A model generated the notes under the pieces. The model was not told the origin of the DNA. It made no database searches and was given only the letters and a program-made list of their open reading frames with translations. Positions 16,075 to 25,543 of a stretch of 64,000 nt of DNA are shown in pieces. Position 1 is the first letter of the stretch; the number at the start of each line of letters is the position of its first letter. Origin of the DNA: Herbidospora yilanensis. Lineage in GTDB: Bacteria; Actinomycetota; Actinomycetes; Streptosporangiales; Streptosporangiaceae. Where the stretch lies: contig NZ_BBXE01000020.1 of the NCBI RefSeq assembly GCF_001570565.1, positions 1 to 64,000 on the forward strand, given 5' to 3'. A program made the translations under genes and the position numbers.

Positions 16075-16623
16075 TCAGGGCAGCTCGATCAGCAGGCCTC
16101 GCGAGGAGAAGAATTCACGGTCGAGAAAGCGCCCGGCGATTCTTCCCAGGATGGCGAGATACTCCGCGAGCTGCCCGTCGGTCGACGCGGTGTCGTATTT
16201 CAGATCCTCCCAGTAGCCGCGGTACTCCTCCGCCTCGTAGACGCTTCCGTCGCACACCCCGTCATGGGTGTAATAAAGTTCTTCGATCTCATATGTGCCG
16301 CTGACGCATGAGACGTCGAAAACATGCCGCCCGCCGGAACTGAGCGGGTCTGAATCCACCATCCAGCCGTCGAGGTAGACGACCACTGACCAGCCGGGGG
16401 CGAGGCGGCCGATCCAGGCCCGATAACGACGCCCTTCCCCGGTCTCCTCCGGCGACTCCACGGCGGCGTGGAAGTCGCACGCGACCGTCTTCGCCATGTC
16501 GACGCCGAGCCGCCGGGCCACTTCCCCGACGTCATCGACGCTCGCCCACTGAGCCATGAACGGGTCGTAGATCCCGTGTTCACGCAGGACCTGCAGCTGA
16601 TCTTCGGGAGGAAGCGCGCGCAT
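16075..16623 (-). CDS. Acidic cytosolic protein, candidate immunity protein to the NucA/NucB effector
   Basis: A 182-residue soluble protein with a clear excess of Asp/Glu over Lys/Arg and no signal peptide or membrane segment; no family recognised. It lies directly downstream of the giant secreted nuclease gene on the same strand. Small acidic cytosolic proteins in this position are typical of immunity proteins for nuclease toxins, which I infer but cannot show. Two starts are possible: the ATG at 16623 (used here), or a GTG at 16692 that overlaps the nuclease stop (GTGA) and would add 23 residues. The GTG version would place a perfect 12-bp hairpin inside the coding region, so I prefer the ATG. 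Confidence 0.55.
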   Translation of the reverse strand: MRALPPEDQLQVLREHGIYDPFMAQWASVDDVGEVARRLGVDMAKTVACDFHAAVESPEETGEGRRYRAWIGRLAPGWSVVVYLDGWMVDSDPLSSGGRHVFDVSCVSGTYEIEELYYTHDGVCDGSVYEAEEYRGYWEDLKYDTASTDGQLAEYLAILGRIAGRFLDREFFSSRGLLIELP

Positions 16624-16645
16624 GGGGATACCGGTCTCCGCGGGA

Positions 16646-16682
16646 GAGGGCGAGAAGCGCAAACATACCACTTCTCGCCCTC
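16646..16682 (-). terminator. 12-bp hairpin between the nuclease and candidate immunity genes
   Basis: GAGGGCGAGAAG (16646-16657) and CTTCTCGCCCTC (16671-16682) form a perfect stem with a 13-nt loop, starting 6 nt past the giant gene's stop. It may terminate or attenuate transcription into the downstream small gene. Confidence 0.6.
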
Positions 16683-16688
16683 CCGGAA

Positions 16689-19600
16689 TCACGGTGCGAT
16701 GAGCACCCAGAACGGGTTTTCGTGTCCAACCCGGAAATCTGCCCAGAATTTCTTGAGCATCGTTCCCTGGAGACCGTTCTGCCCGGTGTTGACCACCTTC
16801 ACCGAATAGTGTCCCTTAGCGGATCCCGCCCCTTCCAGAGTCGAGGCGAACGGATATTCGTCGCAACTCAGCTTCTTGTTCATGGGCAGCTTGTCCGCGC
16901 GTTTCGGAGCGGGATACAGCGCCCCCTCGTAGTATTTGCAGTAATTGATGCTCCGGGCGTGCGACACCCGCCATTTCTCGCGTGCCTCATATTCCTGCTG
17001 GGTGGCCGGCGGGACGGTCAGGCGTTCCGGGAGCAGCCAGTTCATCTCCTGCCCCGGCGTGCCCACGTCCATGTTGTAGAGCTCTCTTCTGGAGAAGGCC
17101 AGCCTGTTGAACTCGCTGGTCTCCTCTCCCTTACCCCTGGTCAGCGGCTTTCCGGCCGCGTCGTCGCCGTCCCCGTCATATCGGGGGGCACCCCAGTTGC
17201 CGTAGATGACCTTGTTCCGCTCGTTGCCGCTTCGAATTCGTGTGGGCGGGTAAGCCGGGGTCGCCCATTCGTTCCCGCTCCGGAGCGGTGGGTTGGTCAG
17301 GGCGTTGTTCGGATTGAGGGCCTTCTCGATGTGCAGGATGACCTCGATGAACTTCGTGTCCTCCGGTGCGCTCTTGGACATCACGAAGACACGCTTCGCC
17401 CGGGTGTTGATACAACCGCGGAACCGGTCGGGCACCTCCGGGTCGCCGGCGCCGAACTTCAGGCTGTCGCAGCGGAAGTTCGGCACCCAGCTCAAGAGGT
17501 GGGGCTCGCCCTTCCCGTGCCGCCGGATCCCCTCCACCTTGCCGTTGCTGTCGAGGGCCTTGTCACTCCAGGCCCTGATGGTGATCCAGGGCAGGCCGTT
17601 CCATCGGAAGACGATGTGCGGCGCGAGAGTGCAGATGAAGGCGCTCGACGGATCGACGGTCGCCGAGACGTTGAACGCCGCGATCGGGCCGGTCCTCCAT
17701 TGGGTGATGTCCTTCGTCCTGGACGGGACGTCGACCTCGCATTCGCCGTCGCTGAAGTGCGTCGTGCGGGCGTCCAGCTCCAGGGAGATGGACAACCCGC
17801 TCAGTTCCGATCCCGGCACGACGACGTTTCCCTTGTCATCGACGACCGCGAATTCATCGATCATGAACCAGGCCTTCATGTCGGTCGGCCTGACACCGCT
17901 GCCGCCGCCGTCCACCACCGCGTTCCCGGTCGCGTCGCCGAGGTAGCTGTGGATCACCCAGGTGGCGCGGAAGCGGAGGGCGTAGTCGTCGTCGAATATC
18001 TCTTCCCCGGCCTTGCAGATCTCCCTCAGGACGAAGTGCTTGATCCGGCTCTTGCAGAACGACTTCTTCTTTCTGCCGGTCGAGTCGTCCTCTTCGTAAT
18101 CCTGCAGGTAGAGATAGGAAGACCAGCAGGAGTTGTAGGGCTTCTCCTCGATCCGCGCGTCATACTCCGCGTATCCGGTCTCCTTGCCCGCGACCTGGCA
18201 GTCCTGCAGCTCGACCCGCTCGTAGTCGAAATCGCCGCTCGTGGCCGCCGCCGCGGAGGCGCGCATCACCGGTTCGGCGCGAGAGGCCGCCGGGCCCGGT
18301 TCCAGGGCGGCGACCTCGGAGGCGTCGAGCGGTCGCTGGTAGATCTGCACGTCGTCGAGGTCGCCCACGACCCGGCTGCCCAGGGTCATGGCGCCGTCGG
18401 CGTGCCAGGCCGGGAAGCCCACCGGGGCGGACCCGACGAGGGCGCCGTCGAGGTAGAGCGTGGCGGTCCCGGCCGCGGCGTCGTACACGCCGGCCAGGTG
18501 GAACCATTCGTCCACCGGCGGCTCCACGCCGGAGAGCACGCCCTCTGTCTCGGCGTCCGCCGTGTCCTCGCTGGTGAGGGTGAAGACCAGGCCGTCGCCG
18601 GGGGTGTTGCCGAGACGGAACGGCGACTGGTGGCCGCCTCGCTGTTCGACGAGGGAGTAGTCACCCTCCTTGTCGCTCCAGCGCGACCACGCGGCGACGG
18701 TGAAGCTCTCGTCGGTGTCGACCACCGGACCGGTGGTCCGGGCGAGTGGTTCCTCGCCGGGCTGGGTGACGTCGACGGTGACCTGCCGCCAGTCAGACCA
18801 GGGTGAGGTCTCCGGCCCCGCGACCGCGCGCAGCCGCCAGCGCACCTGCCAGCCGTCGGTCAGGGTGCCCGCCGGAACCGTGATGGCGGCCTGGGCGCCG
18901 GAGGCCACGGCCGCCGACGTTCCGGTCCAGACCTGGACGCCGTCGTGTTCGATCTCGGCCTCGGCGGTCAGCGGCTGACCGGTGGGATTGGTGAGGGTCG
19001 CGGTCAGCTTGGGCGTGAGAGTGGTGGCCACCGTCGAGCCGTCCACCACCTTGGACGGGACGAGGGAGAGGTTCGTCGCACCCGGCTTGGGCACCGTGAC
19101 GGTGAAGCCGAGCCAGTCCGACCACTCGGACGCGGCCGTCGTCGACACCACGCGGGCCCGCCAGCGCACCTGCCAGCCGTCGGTCAGCGTGCCCGCCGGG
19201 ACGAGAATGCTCGCCTGTCCGCCCGCCGGGACGGAGTCGGCGCTCCCGGCCCACACCTGGGCGCCGTCGTGCTCAAGCTCGACCTCGGCCCGCAACGGCC
19301 GGCCGGCCGGGTCGAGCACCTGGACCAGCAGCGCCGGAGTGCGGGTGGATGTGACGGTCCCGCCGCCCACCTGCTCGGACGGGCTGACCTGCAACGCGCC
19401 CACGGCCGGTGCTGACACGGGGTCGGGCAGGTCGACGGTCAGATCCTGCCACGAGGACCAGGGAGACCCGACCGTCGTGACGGGGTTGACCGCGCGAACC
19501 CGCCACCGCACCTGTTGCCCGTCGGTCAGCTGCCCCTCGGGCACGGTGACCGAGGCCTGGGTGCCGGAGGCGACCCCGTTCGCGGCGCCGGCCCAGATCT

Positions 19601-22600
19601 GGCCGTCGCGGTCGAGCTCGAACTCGGCGCGCACGGGTTGCGCGGCCGGGTCGGTGACCAGGGCGTGCAGGGTCGGCGTCAGGCTCGTCGTGACGTTCGC
19701 CTGCTGTGAGGGCGTCACCTGGAGCTGGCTTACCACCGGGTTCGGGACGTCCACCACGGCCTGTTGCCAGTCGGACCACGCCGACTGGGTGGTGGCGGAG
19801 GCCGCCCGCGCCCGCCAGCGCACCTGCTGGCCGTCGGTCAGTGTCCCGGCGGGGATCGTCACGGTGGCCTGGCCGCCGGAGGCGACGGCGGCCGACGTGC
19901 CGGTCCAGACCTGATCGATCTCGAACTGCCCGGTCAGGTTCCCACCCGCCGGGTCGCTCACCGTCCCGCTCAGTTGCGGGGTGAGCGAGGTGATGGTGGT
20001 GACGCCGTTCACCACCTGAGCCGGCGCGGCGGCCGGCCCGGTGATCGCCGGGGCCGAAGCCGGACCGGCGGTGGTGACGGTGAGCGTGGGGGCCGGGCCG
20101 TAGCCCCAGTCGTCCTCGCCGGAGACGAAGACGCGGTAGTTGTCGTTGAGGTTGCTCTCGTTGGGATGCATCAGCACCAGGCCGTGGTTGGCGGCCCCGG
20201 CGGCCCAGTCTTGGACGATGCCGGTGATCGCCCACTCCATCGGCTGCACCCCGTCGGGGCAGGTCGTGCCGTGGCCGACGCGGTTGACCACCGCGTCCTC
20301 GGTGGTGGCGGCCGGCTTGTTGCCCCAGGTCAGGTTGAGCTCGTTGAACGCGGCCGTGAGCCGCCGCACCTGGATTCCCGGCCCGACCTGGACACCACAG
20401 TTCTGCGCTTCGAGGTTGGTCAGCGCCAGCTTGGCGTCGGTCACCGTCGCCCCGGCCAGACCCGTCGTGGCGAACCGCAGATGCGTGCGGGTCAGCTCCC
20501 CGTAGAAGCGGCCGGCCACCAACGTGCCCGCGGTCGGATCGGCCGGGAAGCCCGAGGTGTTGGACGACCACACGTCGACGTCGTCGTTCAACGGCAGGGT
20601 GACCGTCGGGTCCACCCGCACCGGATACGTCGTGCCCGGGTCGGTGAGGAACCCGTGATCGGGCCTGAGCACCAGCTCGGTCCTGCCGTTCTCGGTCACG
20701 ACGTCGGTGGCGATCACCTCACGGTCGGCCGCCTCCTTCGCGTCCCACATCACCGGCCGCGGCGCGGACGCCACCGTCTTCTTGCCGTCGGACAACAACA
20801 GGCGGCCGCCTTCGCCCTCGGTCAGGGCCATGCCCTCCGTTTCCACGCCGATCCGCAGTTCCAGCGGCTTCGCCGGGCGCTGCCGCAGGATCACGTCGTG
20901 CCGGAAGCCGGTCGGCAACACCGTGACGACCAGGTCGGCGCCCTCGCCGGCCGCGTCGGCGAAGGTGACCGTGTTCTTCCGGACCGTCGGCCGCTCCAGC
21001 GGAGTCGGCCAGCGAAGGGCGTAGGACCGGCCGTCGCCGGTGCTCATGGCGACGAACGGCCCCGTGCCGCCGGTGGAGACCTCCACGGAGACGCCCGCCG
21101 CCGGCGCCTTCGGCCGCAGCACGGCTTCCTGGTTCACCAGGTCGGTGTCGATCGGCACCCAGCCCTCACCTCGCCTGACCCGGACCGGGCCGGCGGTGAA
21201 CTCGGAGCGGAAGGTGCCGTCCGGCTGGGCGTAGGTGATGCTCGTGGCCGTGGTCGCGTCGGCCACCTCGACCGGCTCGCGCGACCGGGCCGCCTCGCGT
21301 GCGGCGGCGGCCTGCGCCAGGGACGGCTGGTTCGAGACCGCGTTCCCGTTCTCGCGGGCGACCCAGGAGGCGGTCTCGGTCAGGCCGGCGTCGTGGCCGT
21401 TGCCGGAGGAGTCGGCGGCGGTCGCTCCTTCTCCCTCGTCGAACGTCCAGTGCCCGGCGGCCCGCTTCAGCGTGGTGAACGACCACGTGTGGGTGTCCAT
21501 CGCGTTCTCGTAGGCGTCGACCGCTCCCGGAATCTCGGCGGTGTAGACGGTGCCCGGCTTCAACGGCCGCGCGGGGGTGAAGGTCATCACCGTGCCGGTC
21601 GCGTCGTTCGCGAACCCGCCCTCGACGACGGCGCCCCGCGGGTCCGTCAGCACGATCTCGACTTCGCCGACCTCCTCGCTGAACGTCGCCGCGACGGCGG
21701 TGTCCAGCGGCACGTCGACGGCGCCGTCGGCCGGGGTGGTCGACAACACCTTGGGCGGGGTCGTGTCGTCACCGTCGGGGTTGCCGCCGGTGTCGTCGGT
21801 CTGTTCTCCGGGGTCGGCCGGCGAGAGCAGGTCGGTCCCGATGAGGGAACCTCCGCCGTCCCTGCGCCGCGCGTTGGCGGCCACCAGCTCCGCGGTCACC
21901 GCCGGGGGCACCTCCCCGATCTCGGGCAGGTACACCGATCGCTCCAGGGCCTCCTCGTATTCGGGGATCGAGGTGAGCGGCTCGGCCGAGGTGAGGACGA
22001 CCGTCTCCCGTTGGGGCGGGTCGGGCATGACGAAGTCCACCGTCAGGATCGGCGGGTGCATCCGACCCCTGCAGTCCTCCAGCGGGGCCGTGCGGCAGCC
22101 GCCCGCCTCCTCGGGGCGGTAGCGCCGCCAGTTGCGCAGCTCGGACTCGTCGCCGGCGGTGAGCCGGATGCCGTGGTTGGTCTCACCGTCGACCCACGCC
22201 TGGACGATGACGTCCAGGGAGTGCGTCAGATCCCACTCGTAGGCCATCGCGCCGGTGCAGTCGGGGCTGTAGGCACCCGGCTCGTTGTCCGCGCCCAGGC
22301 TCGTGGTCGTCGGCTGGGCGCCCCATTCCAGCGACAACTCGTCCCACGTGGAGGTGATGCGCCGCGCGGTGATGCCGGTGCCGACCGATCCGCCGCAGGC
22401 GTTGGACAGGTAGTTCCACAGGTGCAGGTCGGCGTTGTCGACCGTGGCCCCCGCGAACGTGGCGGGGATGTTGGGGAACTTGAGGTAGCCGCGCCAGCGC
22501 TTGGCGACGTTGCTGGCGTAGGACTTGCCGACCACGATCTGGTCCTGGTTGAAGGTGTTCCAGCTGTCCTGGTAGTCGACGTCGTTGATCCAGGTGTCCA

Positions 22601-23537
22601 TGCCGCCGTACTGGCCGGTGTGGCCCTCCCACCAGTCGTCGGCGGCGGCCGTCATCGTCACCGGGTAGGTGACCGCCGGGTCGGCCAGGAACGCGGGATC
22701 CGGGGTGAAGACCAGAGTGGCGCCGTCATCGGCGAGCGTGACCTCGGCCCGGCCGCTCTCGCCCGTGTCGAGCGGGCCGCCGGTGTCGGCGGCCCTGGCG
22801 TCCTGCAGCAGGGTGGGCCGCACCTCGGTGACCGTCCCGCCGTCTTCGCCGACGATCGTGAGGCGGTTCTTGTCCTTCTTGAACGACATGCCGCCGGGCA
22901 GGTCGACCGGGACGCGGAAGGACACCGGACCGGTGGGCCGCTGCCGGATGACGACCTTCTGCCGGAAACCGGTCGGAGTCGCGGCCACCAGCAGGTCACG
23001 GCCCTGCCCATAGGCGTTCGCGTAGGTCGCGGTGTTGCCCTTCAGCTTGGGTGCGGGCAGCACCGACGGCGCGCCGATGTCGGCCGCCTGGCTCTTGAGC
23101 AGGGCTTTGTCCCGGCCGTCGGACAGGGCGAGGTCTCCGGCCGCCGCCTTGGGCCGGACGGCGCCGTCCACCGCCACAAGGGTCGTGTCGATGGCGGTGA
23201 AGCCCCTGCCGTCGGCGCTCCGCACGCGGATCGGCTCGGTGCTGAGCTCCATCCGGACCGTCTTGCCGTCAGGGTTGGCGTAGTAGGTGGCGCTCTCCGA
23301 GCGCATCGACTCGATCTCGACGCGACGGTTGTCCTTCTTGGCCTGGGCCAGTGCCAGCTCGGCGGGCGTTTCGGGGATCTTCGGCGGCGCCGCGGCAGGG
23401 GCCGGCGGCGGCTGCGCGGGGGGATCGGCGCTCGCGGGAGTGGTCATCAGCGAGAGCGGCAACGTCAGAACCGTGATCAGGGCAACCTGGCGGCGCGTCC
23501 GGGCGAACCTGCCCGACGCTAATCGTGAGATCTTCAA
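16689..23537 (-). CDS. Giant secreted multidomain protein ending in a NucA/NucB nuclease domain
   Basis: 2282 residues, with a signal peptide (1-37, cleavage ASA). Two copies of an N-terminal beta module (about 75-290 and 780-970) each precede a DNRLRE-type stalk module (about 300-500 and 975-1160). An SbsA-type Ig domain (590-690), the start of a LamG domain (695-722), four Ig-like repeats ending WSDW/WSSW (1170-1590) and the rest of the LamG domain (1598-1748) follow. A Cys-rich region (1760-2100) leads to the C-terminal NucA/NucB-type DNase with its signature CDEYPFAS (Cys2225). The layout is that of a secreted effector or polymorphic toxin: a long stalk with a nuclease tip. The start is TTG at 23537, behind GAAAGG. 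A perfect hairpin and a small acidic gene follow. Confidence 0.85.
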   Translation of the reverse strand: MKISRLASGRFARTRRQVALITVLTLPLSLMTTPASADPPAQPPPAPAAAPPKIPETPAELALAQAKKDNRRVEIESMRSESATYYANPDGKTVRMELSTEPIRVRSADGRGFTAIDTTLVAVDGAVRPKAAAGDLALSDGRDKALLKSQAADIGAPSVLPAPKLKGNTATYANAYGQGRDLLVAATPTGFRQKVVIRQRPTGPVSFRVPVDLPGGMSFKKDKNRLTIVGEDGGTVTEVRPTLLQDARAADTGGPLDTGESGRAEVTLADDGATLVFTPDPAFLADPAVTYPVTMTAAADDWWEGHTGQYGGMDTWINDVDYQDSWNTFNQDQIVVGKSYASNVAKRWRGYLKFPNIPATFAGATVDNADLHLWNYLSNACGGSVGTGITARRITSTWDELSLEWGAQPTTTSLGADNEPGAYSPDCTGAMAYEWDLTHSLDVIVQAWVDGETNHGIRLTAGDESELRNWRRYRPEEAGGCRTAPLEDCRGRMHPPILTVDFVMPDPPQRETVVLTSAEPLTSIPEYEEALERSVYLPEIGEVPPAVTAELVAANARRRDGGGSLIGTDLLSPADPGEQTDDTGGNPDGDDTTPPKVLSTTPADGAVDVPLDTAVAATFSEEVGEVEIVLTDPRGAVVEGGFANDATGTVMTFTPARPLKPGTVYTAEIPGAVDAYENAMDTHTWSFTTLKRAAGHWTFDEGEGATAADSSGNGHDAGLTETASWVARENGNAVSNQPSLAQAAAAREAARSREPVEVADATTATSITYAQPDGTFRSEFTAGPVRVRRGEGWVPIDTDLVNQEAVLRPKAPAAGVSVEVSTGGTGPFVAMSTGDGRSYALRWPTPLERPTVRKNTVTFADAAGEGADLVVTVLPTGFRHDVILRQRPAKPLELRIGVETEGMALTEGEGGRLLLSDGKKTVASAPRPVMWDAKEAADREVIATDVVTENGRTELVLRPDHGFLTDPGTTYPVRVDPTVTLPLNDDVDVWSSNTSGFPADPTAGTLVAGRFYGELTRTHLRFATTGLAGATVTDAKLALTNLEAQNCGVQVGPGIQVRRLTAAFNELNLTWGNKPAATTEDAVVNRVGHGTTCPDGVQPMEWAITGIVQDWAAGAANHGLVLMHPNESNLNDNYRVFVSGEDDWGYGPAPTLTVTTAGPASAPAITGPAAAPAQVVNGVTTITSLTPQLSGTVSDPAGGNLTGQFEIDQVWTGTSAAVASGGQATVTIPAGTLTDGQQVRWRARAASATTQSAWSDWQQAVVDVPNPVVSQLQVTPSQQANVTTSLTPTLHALVTDPAAQPVRAEFELDRDGQIWAGAANGVASGTQASVTVPEGQLTDGQQVRWRVRAVNPVTTVGSPWSSWQDLTVDLPDPVSAPAVGALQVSPSEQVGGGTVTSTRTPALLVQVLDPAGRPLRAEVELEHDGAQVWAGSADSVPAGGQASILVPAGTLTDGWQVRWRARVVSTTAASEWSDWLGFTVTVPKPGATNLSLVPSKVVDGSTVATTLTPKLTATLTNPTGQPLTAEAEIEHDGVQVWTGTSAAVASGAQAAITVPAGTLTDGWQVRWRLRAVAGPETSPWSDWRQVTVDVTQPGEEPLARTTGPVVDTDESFTVAAWSRWSDKEGDYSLVEQRGGHQSPFRLGNTPGDGLVFTLTSEDTADAETEGVLSGVEPPVDEWFHLAGVYDAAAGTATLYLDGALVGSAPVGFPAWHADGAMTLGSRVVGDLDDVQIYQRPLDASEVAALEPGPAASRAEPVMRASAAAATSGDFDYERVELQDCQVAGKETGYAEYDARIEEKPYNSCWSSYLYLQDYEEDDSTGRKKKSFCKSRIKHFVLREICKAGEEIFDDDYALRFRATWVIHSYLGDATGNAVVDGGGSGVRPTDMKAWFMIDEFAVVDDKGNVVVPGSELSGLSISLELDARTTHFSDGECEVDVPSRTKDITQWRTGPIAAFNVSATVDPSSAFICTLAPHIVFRWNGLPWITIRAWSDKALDSNGKVEGIRRHGKGEPHLLSWVPNFRCDSLKFGAGDPEVPDRFRGCINTRAKRVFVMSKSAPEDTKFIEVILHIEKALNPNNALTNPPLRSGNEWATPAYPPTRIRSGNERNKVIYGNWGAPRYDGDGDDAAGKPLTRGKGEETSEFNRLAFSRRELYNMDVGTPGQEMNWLLPERLTVPPATQQEYEAREKWRVSHARSINYCKYYEGALYPAPKRADKLPMNKKLSCDEYPFASTLEGAGSAKGHYSVKVVNTGQNGLQGTMLKKFWADFRVGHENPFWVLIAP

Positions 23538-23708
23538 TACCCGGCCTTTCGAACAGATGTCTCAAAACCGGTTGATCATCACATGCGTCATGGCCGCGGT
23601 AAAGCCGGTTTTTCCGGGAGCACGCCGGCGTCACCGGCGCGGGGCCGTACGGGACGCCTGTTCACAACGGCCCGGAGTCCGGAGACGGTCCGGCGGCGGG
23701 CACACCTC

Positions 23709-23746
23709 ACGCCGGCCGGAGCCGCCTCGGGGCGTCCGGCCGGCGT
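23709..23746. terminator. 12-bp hairpin between the MBL-fold gene and the giant gene's upstream region
   Basis: ACGCCGGCCGGA (23709-23720) pairs with TCCGGCCGGCGT (23735-23746) around a 14-nt loop. It begins 8 nt past the stop of the MBL-fold gene (minus strand) and probably ends that operon. The remaining 170 bp up to the giant gene's start hold no gene. Confidence 0.6.
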
Positions 23747-23753
23747 GAAACGT

Positions 23754-24350
23754 TCAGCGGGTTTCCGCCCCGATCGTCGTGTCGGGCCCGTGGCCCGTCT
23801 TCACGACGGTCTCCGGGGGCAGGGTCAGCAGCTTCGCCGCGATCGAGGCCACGATCGTGTCGTAGTCGGAGAACGACCGCCCGGTCGCGCCCGGACCGCC
23901 CTGGAACAGGGTGTCGCCGGTGAAGACCACTCCCAGGTCGGGGGCGTGGAAGCAGCACGCGCCCGGCGCGTGGCCCGGCGTGTGCAGGACCGTCAGGGTC
24001 GTGCCGCCCACCTCGATCGTCTGCCCGTCGGACAGTTCGCCGTCGGGGGCGCGGTCGGGGTGGGTGAGCCGCCACACCGGCAGGTCGTCGGGGTGCAGCA
24101 GGATCGGCGCGCCGGTCGCCTCGGCCAGGGCGGGGGCCTGCCGCACGTGGTCGTCGTGGGCGTGGGTGGCCAGGATCGCCTTCACGTGCCGGCCGCCGAC
24201 CACCTTCAGGATCGCGTCGACGTCGTGGGGGGCGTCGAACACGACGCACTCGGCGTCGTCGCCGAGCACCCACACGTTGTTGTCGACGTCGAAGGTCTGG
24301 CCGTCGAGGCTGAAGGTGCCCGAGGTGACGGCGTGGTCGATGCGGGTCAT
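23754..24350 (-). CDS. MBL-fold hydrolase, partner of mycothiol-dependent formaldehyde dehydrogenase
   Basis: A 198-residue metallo-beta-lactamase-fold hydrolase of the glyoxalase-II type. The metal-binding motif THAHDDH lies near residues 70-76; later ligands are His in [12 protein letters not shown] and Asp in VVFTGDTLF, and a final His sits in KTGHGPDT. The ATG at 24350 overlaps the stop of the dehydrogenase gene by 4 nt (ATGA). The same gene pair occurs in mycobacteria and other mycothiol producers, which supports a role in hydrolysing the S-formyl-mycothiol made by the dehydrogenase. That step is inferred from context rather than visible in the sequence. Confidence 0.85.
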   Translation of the reverse strand: MTRIDHAVTSGTFSLDGQTFDVDNNVWVLGDDAECVVFDAPHDVDAILKVVGGRHVKAILATHAHDDHVRQAPALAEATGAPILLHPDDLPVWRLTHPDRAPDGELSDGQTIEVGGTTLTVLHTPGHAPGACCFHAPDLGVVFTGDTLFQGGPGATGRSFSDYDTIVASIAAKLLTLPPETVVKTGHGPDTTIGAETR

Positions 24351-25435
24351 TTCCAGACCACTACCGACCGGAGCACGTCGCCGTGGTGCATCTTCTCGAA
24401 CGCGGCCTCGACGCCGTCGAGCGGGATCGTCTCGGAGACGAACGCGGCCAGGTCGATGCGGCCCTGGAGGTGCAGGTCGATCAGCATCGGGAAGTCGCGG
24501 GTGGGCAGGCAGTCGCCGTACCACGACGACTTGAGCGAGCCGCCGCGGCCGAACACGTCGAGCAGCGGCAGCTCCAGGCGCATCTCGGGCGAGGGCACGC
24601 CGACGAGCACGACGGTCCCGGCCAGGTCACGGGCGTAGAAGGCCTGCTCGTACGTCTTCGGGATGCCGACCGCGTCGATCACGACGTCGGCGCCGTGGCC
24701 GCCGGTCAGGTCGCGGATCGCCTCGACGGGGTCGGCCGAGGAGGAGTCGACCGTGTGGGTCGCGCCCAGGTCCTTGGCCCATTCGAGCTTGCGGGGGTCG
24801 ATGTCGACGGCGATGATCTTCGCCGCGCCGGCCAGCCGGGCGCCCATGACCGCGGCGATGCCGACGCCGCCGCAGCCGATGACGGCGACGGAGTCGCCCC
24901 GGCCGACGTTGCCGGTGTTCATCGCCGCGCCGAACCCGGCCATGACGCCGCAGCCGAGCAGCCCGGCGACGGCCGCGCCGGCGGCCGGGTCGACCTTGGT
25001 GCACTGCCCGGCGGCCACGAGGGTCTTGTCGGCGAACGCGCCGATGCCGAGGGCCGGTGACAACACCGTGCCGTCGGCCAGGGTCATCTTCTGCGTGGCG
25101 TTGTGGGTGTTGAAGCAGTACCAGGGGCGTCCGCGCAGGCAGGCGCGGCACTGGCCGCAGACGGCCCGCCAGTTCAGGATCACGAAGTCACCGGGCGCGA
25201 CCTCGGTGACCCCCTCGCCGACGGCCTCCACGACGCCGGCCGCCTCGTGGCCCAGCAGGAACGGGAAGTCGTCGTTGATCGCGCCTTCGCGGTAGTGCAG
25301 GTCGGTGTGGCAGACGCCGCACGCCTCCACCTTGACCAGCGCCTCGCCCGGGCCCGGATCGGGCACGAGAATCGTCTCCAGCGTCACCGGGGCGCCCTTG
25401 GCCCGGGCCACCACGCCGCGTACTTCGTGTGTCAT
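24347..25435 (-). CDS. mscR: S-(hydroxymethyl)mycothiol dehydrogenase
   Basis: A 362-residue zinc-dependent medium-chain alcohol dehydrogenase of the mycothiol-dependent formaldehyde dehydrogenase group. It oxidises the formaldehyde-mycothiol adduct with NAD. Catalytic zinc ligands are in [15 protein letters not shown] and FLLGHEAAG; the structural zinc lobe is [15 protein letters not shown]. The Rossmann motif is [19 protein letters not shown] with an acidic end ([11 protein letters not shown]). The start is the ATG at 25435, directly before the family N-terminus. It is the promoter-proximal gene of a two-gene detoxification operon with the MBL-fold hydrolase. Its presence indicates a mycothiol-producing actinobacterium. 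Confidence 0.92.
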   Translation of the reverse strand: MTHEVRGVVARAKGAPVTLETILVPDPGPGEALVKVEACGVCHTDLHYREGAINDDFPFLLGHEAAGVVEAVGEGVTEVAPGDFVILNWRAVCGQCRACLRGRPWYCFNTHNATQKMTLADGTVLSPALGIGAFADKTLVAAGQCTKVDPAAGAAVAGLLGCGVMAGFGAAMNTGNVGRGDSVAVIGCGGVGIAAVMGARLAGAAKIIAVDIDPRKLEWAKDLGATHTVDSSSADPVEAIRDLTGGHGADVVIDAVGIPKTYEQAFYARDLAGTVVLVGVPSPEMRLELPLLDVFGRGGSLKSSWYGDCLPTRDFPMLIDLHLQGRIDLAAFVSETIPLDGVEAAFEKMHHGDVLRSVVVWK

Positions 25436-25480
25436 GGACCGATTGTGCTGGACTGGATCTCTGACCGGAAGGAGCACGCC

Positions 25481-25543
25481 GTGCCGCCTCGCGATGACGA
25501 CCTGTTCAAGGCGACGCCGGCCCGGATCTGGACGAACCCCTGA
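25481..25543 (+). CDS. Possible 20-residue small ORF divergent from mscR
   Basis: A GTG at 25481 with a strong ribosome-binding site (GGAAGGAG, 6-9 nt upstream) opens a 20-codon frame ([20 protein letters not shown]) ending in TGA at 25541. Its last 38 bp run antisense to the end of the BASS transporter gene. It could be a small peptide or the remnant of a longer gene. No family can be assigned. Confidence 0.25.
   Translation: MPPRDDDLFKATPARIWTNP

Noticed and set aside
19764-23522. 1252-codon plus-strand frame opposite the giant nuclease gene
   Set aside because: Low-complexity Arg/Gly/Val-rich product with no motifs; the minus-strand frame has a signal peptide and clear domains.
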